In this document: positions 59,268 to 64,000 of the stretch, in pieces
Position numbering within the stretch: position 1 is the first letter of the stretch
Layout of the letters: each line of letters begins with the position of its first letter
Source: Dipteronia dyeriana
Lineage: Eukaryota; Streptophyta; Magnoliopsida; Sapindales; Sapindaceae
Direction of reading: 5' to 3'
Assembly (NCBI GenBank): GCA_032871835.1
Contig: CM065297.1
Span: 59,011,253-59,075,252 of the forward strand
DNA length: 64,000 nucleotides
Notes under the pieces: model-generated
Database searches by the model: none
Told to the model about the DNA's origin: nothing
What the model saw: the letters and a program-made list of their open reading frames with translations, nothing else
Position numbers and translations under genes: made by a program

Positions 59268-59388
59268 ATACATTCCATTGTAAATATATATGCGAATACC
59301 TAGTGTGCCATCTCTTTTTATAACATGCATATAAACAATAAAAAGAAAAAAATTCACGTACACATACATCAATTAATCAAGGGTACAA
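57986..59388 (-). other. Cop-I leader with GC-rich island, no gene
   Basis: 1.4 kb between the primer site and gag. 58720-58960 is much richer in GC than its surroundings, is open in several frames on both strands, and has a hairpin at 58892-58930 (AACAAACGTG and CGTGC arms, 15 bp, 4-nt bulge). A TA run lies at 59223-59265. Possibly a captured fragment; no protein recognised. Confidence 0.5.
59223..59265. repeat. (TA)n microsatellite in Cop-I leader
   Basis: About 21 uninterrupted TA units. Confidence 0.95.
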
Positions 59389-59406
59389 CCTAGCTCTGAT
59401 ACCAAT
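59389..59406 (-). other. primer binding site of Cop-I
   Basis: - strand ATTGGTATCAGAGCTAGG, the initiator-tRNA-Met type, directly inside the LTR. Confidence 0.85.
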
Positions 59407-60777
59407 TGTAGGGAAAATCACGCAACGGAAGTGTGAAAAATCAATAAATTAGGGTTTTGGTATAAATAAAAATTTTCCATTTATAATAACAAGAACCTTA
59501 ACCCTAGATTAATTGATGTATATAAAAGTGTCGTACCTTTTTATCGTGACGATTGAACAAGCACCGAATTGAATCCGTAAGATCTTCCAATCCAATCACG
59601 AACGTGAATCACCTAGGAGTGTAGGCTCCCTTTCTTTAATTGTATATATGAGGATGGAAACAAACAAAATCTTCTTCTTTGTTAGTCACATTAATCCTCC
59701 GTGAAGAAAACAAAGAACGTTAGGTCACTTGTGAATTATCAATCAATTTGATTGAAACTCGCGTGAACCTTGATTCGATGTTGGACACAAAACCTTTTAA
59801 TGTAAAGGCTACTAGTGTACTATCGAAAACTAAACATTCTTTCTTGCTTTTCTTCTTTGTCGAATCTCACACTATTTCTACAAGTTGATTGAATTTTATT
59901 TTAGAGCGAAAAATAAAATTTCTCTCAAAATTCTAAGGTAGCCGAATTCTCTTTAAAAAATTCTCACCACTTGGCCGAAATTATGTAAGCCATATATATA
60001 TATATATCATGACCGAATTCCTAGCCCCAAAATATATAGGGTTGACCGATTTCTCTTTATATTTAATTTAGGTGACTTAATCCTTTCCTAAGAAGGATTT
60101 ACATGATGGGCAAGAATTCTATCCTTTGGTGGATTTACTAGGTGACCAAGAATCCTTTTCCAAAATGAATTCTTTCGTACACCAAGACTCCTAATCCAAC
60201 TCAAATAGTGTATTTGTAACCATATTAAAGATTTTCTATTTTGACTAGATAAATAATTCTTTTTATTTATCTACTTATCAAATATAATCTTTAATATTAA
60301 TTATATTACCAACAACAGTATAATATTATGATACAATCTCTTACTAGGAAAAAGATTTTGACTTTTGATTAAATAATTATTTAATTACAAAATTAATTAA
60401 TTTCTATTTAATTAAATAATAAAATAAAAATAATATAATTAAGCTAAACTATTTAGCTTTGCTGCCCAATACTATATATGGGCTATTATATTAATTTTTC
60501 TATTTTTTTAAATCCATTGGGCCATAATAAAAAGTTCACATGTGAACTAGACCCATTCTTAAAAAGAAACAAGTCCACATGCCTCAATACAATTCTAGAT
60601 GGACCCCTAATTTAGACCCATTCTCATAGTCTTTTGACCTTTTGATTAATTATTTTGACAATTAAAATAATTAAACTATAAATGCTATAACATTTGTTAA
60701 ACTAGAAATCACTTTATTAATATAAAAATATTATCAAATACATTATTATACTCCTGCTATCGAGCATAATCCCAACA
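59407..60777 (-). repeat. 5' LTR of Cop-I, internally deleted
   Basis: 1371 bp. It matches 51811-54107 except for a missing block of about 0.9 kb at roughly 60612-60625 (CCCCTAATTTAG joins a sequence found about 0.9 kb further on in the partner). Both ends intact. Confidence 0.85.
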
Positions 60778-60782
60778 ACAAT

Positions 60783-61039
60783 TAGTCTACGCTCGAAGAG
60801 ATACGACAAAATACTGCAGGTTCCTTAAAGAAATTGGTCACGACACATCAAAGTGCTACCAACTAAGAGACTATATCGAGACACTTATCAGGAAGGGTCA
60901 CCTCAAAGATTTATTTCTCAAAAGGACAGATGATCAGCAGAAGGATCTCCATCAGGATAGTCAGCCAATGGAAAATCAGGAAAAGAAGCGAGGTCTGAGC
61001 CGAGACAACGATGAAGGGATGTTGAACATTATCTTTTGA
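60783..61039 (+). pseudogene. Gyp-H gag, zinc-knuckle end
   Basis: Reads KYCRFLKEIGHDTSKCYQL, then TLIRKGHLKDLF, the Gypsy/Tat Gag knuckle region (C, H, C spacing as in YCRFH-type Gag), ending in a stop at about 61037. It directly continues the gag cut by Cop-I at 51810. Confidence 0.75.
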
Positions 61040-61137
61040 GAACCCTACACAAGCTCAAGGATGACGGAGCTTAGTCTTCATAAAAAAAATTCTATTGAGA
61101 GAGATAACTTTGCTGCTTTGTCCGAGAGGCTGAGAGG

Positions 61138-61612
61138 TCGGAAATTATCTTGAGCAAAAAGCCAGGACACCGACTGATCCAATTTAAGACAGTCGGGAAT
61201 TATCCTAAACAAAGTGCCTGTACACCGACTAGACCAAAAAAAATATCAAAAATTATCCTGAGCAAAAAGTCAGGACACCGACCAAATTAAGACAATCGGG
61301 AATTATCCTAAGTAATCAGCCAGGCCATCGACTGATCCAATTTAAGACAGTCTGGAATTATCCTAAACAAAGAGTCGGAACACCGACTGATCCAAATTAA
61401 GACAGTCGGGAATTATTCTGACCAAATAGCCAGGACACCGACTAATCAAAAAAAAAAGTCGTGAATTATCCTGTGCCAAAAGTCAGAACACCGATCGAAT
61501 TATGATAGTTGGGAATTATCCTGAGCAAAGAGCCGAGACACTGAATAGTAAAAAAAAATAGTTGGGAATTATTCTGAGCAGAAAGCCAGGACACCAACTA
61601 GTTCAACTACAA
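61138..61612 (+). repeat. tandem repeat of ~53 bp in Gyp-H (about 9 units)
   Basis: Diverged units of 50-56 bp, each reading roughly GGGAATTATCCTGAGCAAAA, GCCAGGACACCGACTGA and an A-rich spacer. Located between gag and the 3' LTR, where pol is absent. Confidence 0.85.
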
Positions 61613-61800
61613 GGGAGCAAAATAAGGAGTCTAAGATTGATCAGTTTAGTAAGACACTTGATCACTTTAACAAAAAAAAATTATGAAATCGATCAGTTTA
61701 ATAAGATACTAGATCGGGTTAGAACAATAACTTCAGAAGCATCAAAAAATCAAAACTATTCAAATCCCTTTCATTGAGCAGTAAAGAGCACATCTCGCAG

Positions 61801-62305
61801 ATTTGAGGGGGTGTTGTTATAGGGATTTTTGGATAGCATGACAAGTCAGCATGATTAGATATGCCACGTCACGGGAGTCAGAAAAGATCAACTCAAGGCA
61901 ATTAATAGATGATCTCAAGACCTAGTCAAGATTACCCAAGATGATCGGGAAAGCTAACCGATCAGGCATAAATAACCTGGTCGGGGAAACTAACCGATCA
62001 GGTAGAGACAACTTGGTCAGGATCATCCGATCGGGATAAAAGAGGTCTGGTCAGGACTAGACAATTGGTCAGTTGAACAACATGCGAGAGATATTAAAGG
62101 AAACTATGACTTAAATAAGAAGAAGAATTGTCGTACTTAAACAAGGAGTTTAGAATCACACTCCATTAAGAAAATATCCTTATTTCCTCTTCAGTGTCAA
62201 AATTCTATTTAGGAAAGAGCTCAAAGCTTCCAGAAGGATAAACACCTAATAGGAAACAAGTCTAAATCAAGCAGTAACTCAGTTCTTCTAGAATATTGCA
62301 CATCG
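61801..62305 (+). repeat. polypurine tract and truncated 3' LTR of Gyp-H
   Basis: ATTTGAGGGGGTG, then LTR from 61815 (TGTTATAGGG). Similarity to 49177-49676 ends near 62305, where LARD-F LTR sequence begins. Confidence 0.8.
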
Positions 62306-62508
62306 AAAAGTTAAGGAGCCTTCAAACGTTGGTAAGGTTCTATTATCTTTTTCTTAATATTGATTTCGTTTTCCTATGTTTACATATTGTATGTATTAGT
62401 TCTAAAAATAATTACGATCCCAAGTTCACTTGTCCCAGATCAATTATGATCCATATAAAAATTTTAAAACCTATTTCTGTTGCGTTACCAGTGAACGGGG
62501 TTCCAATA
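62305..62508 (+). repeat. 3' LTR of LARD-F, last 204 bp
   Basis: Matches 48045-48249 (GAAAAGT, AAGGAGCC, a TTCTATTATCTT-like word and TTACCAGTGAACG). Followed by ACATC at 62509-62513. Confidence 0.82.
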
Positions 62509-62513
62509 ACATC

Positions 62514-63600
62514 CTTACCCGGAAGGGTCTGGCACATAGTTGGAGAACCAATCCGACAAATCCTAGTACTTGGGATTCCCATGTTCATGGTTCCCTGGTA
62601 CTTAGATGGTTTCGCAGTCATGGCATAAATCAATCTTGCATCAAGATCCTCTTTACCTTGGTGAAAACTTTTGTTGAAAGAAACCAGACATCAGGGATCC
62701 TTGTATGTGCGGTGCCATGATACTTGGATGATACCGCAATCATGATATCTAGCATGCCTATATCAAGTCCTAAGTATTCTTGGTAACACAAAAAACTTAA
62801 AAACTGGTAAGGAGAAAAAACATGAGATAAATGACAAGTACCAGGTTTCCAAGGTACTAAATCAAGATAATCCATGTGGGACTTCATTAAAGCTGATTAT
62901 CCTTTCTAGGACAATCGAGGTACTAGGTATCCCTTTTTTGGGAATTTCAGGTACTTGGGTGAAAACCTAGTTTAGTGCATCCCTCACGTTACCTATCAGT
63001 CACATAAAAAGAAGAATTGGTACCCAAGCAATATTGATATGGACCGGTAACTTTACGCCTTCAATCTAGATCCTTCTTAGGGGTGGTAGCCCAACCAAGA
63101 CATCAGGAATGCCATATGGCTAACCTGGTTCTGCAGTCTGGCTGGCAGCTATACGCTTTTACTCAGACCCTTCTTAGGGATGGTAGCCTGACCAAGGAAT
63201 TAAAAGGACCATATGGCTATCCTGGTCTTGTAGTCTGGCTGATAACTATGCAGTTCTCAAACCCTTCCTGGGTGTTCACCTGACCAAGGGCATCAGGATG
63301 ATCATTTGGTAATCTTGGTCTCGTGATCTAACCTGCAACTATGCTCTTACTTTAGATCCTTCTTGGTAAGGGGTATAGCCCGGCCAAGTCATCGGGGTAG
63401 CCATGTAGCTTTCTCGGTTCATGGCGATCATGGCGAACGTCAGTGGTGAAACACTTGCTGATAAAATAACACATATTGAGATAAAGAGAAATGAAGAGTC
63501 TTTTATTGATGATCAATTAGAGATACACTGTGTTTTTCATGGTACAAATATCAGAACCTATCCCCAAATGGTACTGGTCAGTATTGGAGTCCTCATGCTT
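62514..63600 (-). other. Grande-E non-coding region with tandem repeats
   Basis: Between the pol end and the antisense ORF of Grande-E once LARD-F is removed. Imperfect ~125-bp repeat at 62571-62760 (words GGTACTTAGATGG / GATACTTGGATGAT). About 3.5 units of a 96-bp repeat at 63070-63420, each opening CCTTCTTAGGGGTGG or close to it and containing CCATATGGCTA and TCCTGGT-like words. No gene. Confidence 0.55.
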
Positions 63601-63735
63601 CTATGCGTAAAATCTCTTCAAGTGGTCCGCATTCCAGGTGTGGTCAAAAGGTCATCCATTCACATCTTCCAACTTGTAAGCTTCACTACAGACCACTACC
63701 TTCACCTGGTAGGGACCTTCCTAATTCTGTGCTAG
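63601..63735 (-). pseudogene. Ty3/Gypsy pol C-terminus (Grande-E)
   Basis: On the - strand LAQN, stop, EGPYQVKVV, then YKLEDVNG, stop, and TWNADHLKRFYA before TAG at 63603-63601. This is the conserved end of Gypsy integrase/pol (pattern N-W-EGPY...LED-G...WNA-HL--FY). The Trp codon before EGPY has become TAG and a later codon TGA. The rest of pol lies beyond the LTR that inserted at 63737. It faces the antisense ORF tail to tail. Confidence 0.75.
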
Positions 63736-63736
63736 T

Positions 63737-64000
63737 TGTTGGTATTATGCTCGATAGCAAGAGTGTAATAATGTAATTGACAATCTTTTCATATTAATAA
63801 AGTGATTTCTAGTTTAAAAAATCTTATAGCATTTATAGTTTAATTATTATAATTGTCAAAAGTAAATAATCATAAGGTCAAAAGACTATGAGAAAAGAAG
63901 AATTGTTCATACATATAGATATATATGAGGTAGACACAATTCTTTAGTTAGTCTTGCATAATATTCACAACTTAAGATAAAAGGTTGGGCGCCTTTATCT
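63737..64000 (+). mobile_element. Cop-I family LTR, start (cut by window end)
   Basis: TGTTGGTATTATGCTCGATA and the following 250 bp match the solo LTR at 32611 in the same orientation. Inserted directly next to the Gypsy pol end. Whether it is solo or part of a full element cannot be seen. Confidence 0.85.

Larger units (their letters stand above)
51811..60777 (-). mobile_element. Cop-I: Ty1/Copia element with gag-pol
   Basis: A - strand element inserted in Gyp-H gag. LTRs are 59407-60777 (5' on the - strand) and 51811-54107 (3'). Flanks are ACAGT (51806-51810) and ACAAT (60778-60782), a 5-bp duplication with one change. The primer site (- strand ATTGGTATCAGAGCTAGG, at about 59389-59406) and a purine-rich tract AAGTTGGAGAT at 54108-54118 adjoin the LTRs. 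Gag, protease, integrase, RT and RNase H follow in Copia order. The Gag and RT words suggest a Tork-type lineage. A second LTR of this family stands alone at 32611-35072, and a third starts at 63737. Confidence 0.88.
49177..62305 (+). mobile_element. Gyp-H: gag-only Ty3/Gypsy element, Tat-like
   Basis: 5' LTR 49177-50256 and a truncated 3' LTR 61815-62305 share TGTTATAGG and the following 490 bp. Between them is a Gypsy-type Gag (50337-51810 and 60783-61039, split by Cop-I), then tandem repeats (61138-61612) and the purine tract TTGAGGGGGTG. There is no room for pol once Cop-I is removed: the interior is then about 2.6 kb. Non-autonomous. The 3' LTR lacks its last ~590 bp and abuts LARD-F LTR sequence, so no target duplication survives. 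Confidence 0.8.
40534..62508 (+). mobile_element. LARD-F: large LTR element hosting other insertions
   Basis: Starts TGTTGGGGTTTAAGCCC after ACATC and ends TTCCAATA before ACATC, so the outer borders are fixed by a 5-bp duplication. The 5' LTR (about 1.9 kb without Sire-G) ends at 48249 and is followed by the primer site ATTGGTATCATAGCC. Only the last 204 bp of the 3' LTR remain (62305-62508). About 0.93 kb of its own interior is visible (48250-49176), with no gene. The lineage cannot be named; the initiator-Met primer type fits Copia or a LARD. Confidence 0.75.

Noticed and set aside
61138..61612. Regularly spaced repeats reminiscent of a CRISPR array
   Set aside because: This is plant nuclear DNA; the units are continuous diverged tandem repeats without unique spacers, inside a retrotransposon.

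Overview
This is plant nuclear DNA, most likely from a dicot with a large, retrotransposon-rich genome. It is AT-rich, has GT-AG introns, and is filled with Ty1/Copia and Ty3/Gypsy LTR retrotransposons of plant lineages. Only one host gene is visible: the 3' end of a leucine-rich-repeat protein gene on the + strand. Its confident exons lie at 10062-10147, 16317-16403 and 16520-16630 (stop TGA at 16628). Two more doubtful exons lie at 2378-2410 and 9899-9914. Everything else I can identify is transposon, mostly broken.

Layout. 1-2114: the 3' end of a Copia element (Cop-1). 2443-9481: a Tat-like Ty3/Gypsy element on the - strand (Tat-1) with two 1556-bp LTRs and a GTTGT target duplication; it carries only a zinc-knuckle/coiled-coil ORF. 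10177-15963: an old Copia element (Cop-2) in the next intron, itself holding a 971-bp DNA transposon (MITE-1, 8-bp duplication TGGTCCAG). 16631-18763: no gene seen. 18764-20984: degraded LTR-like and Gypsy fragments. 20985-24060: a SIRE/Maximus-like LTR with primer site and a truncated interior (Sire-A).

24060 to 63735 is one old Grande/Tat-like Gypsy element on the - strand (Grande-E). Its antisense ORF (+ strand, 24547-24772 and 37868-40181) and the C-terminus of its pol (- strand, 63601-63735) become near neighbours once later insertions are removed. These insertions are: Sire-B (24773-37862, duplication CGAGG), which carries a solo Copia LTR (32611-35072); and LARD-F (40534-62508, duplication ACATC). 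LARD-F has Sire-G (41831-47627, duplication TGTTT) inside its 5' LTR and the gag-only Gypsy element Gyp-H (49177-62305) in its interior. Gyp-H in turn holds Cop-I (51811-60777, - strand, duplication ACAGT/ACAAT), the only element here with most of gag-pol readable. Another Cop-I family LTR begins at 63737 and runs off the window.

Theme. Sire-B, Sire-G and Gyp-H each keep a gag region but no pol, and Tat-1 keeps only a knuckle/coiled-coil ORF; all are non-autonomous LTR elements that would need enzymes in trans. Several LTR families carry GC-rich hairpin islands inside otherwise AT-rich LTRs. I found no convincing novel host system. The most interesting signals are the gag-only cohort, paired stem-loops with a constant GAGGAC loop in Tat-1, and competing hairpins in the SIRE-type LTRs. 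All assignments come from reading the sequence by eye; no database search was run.
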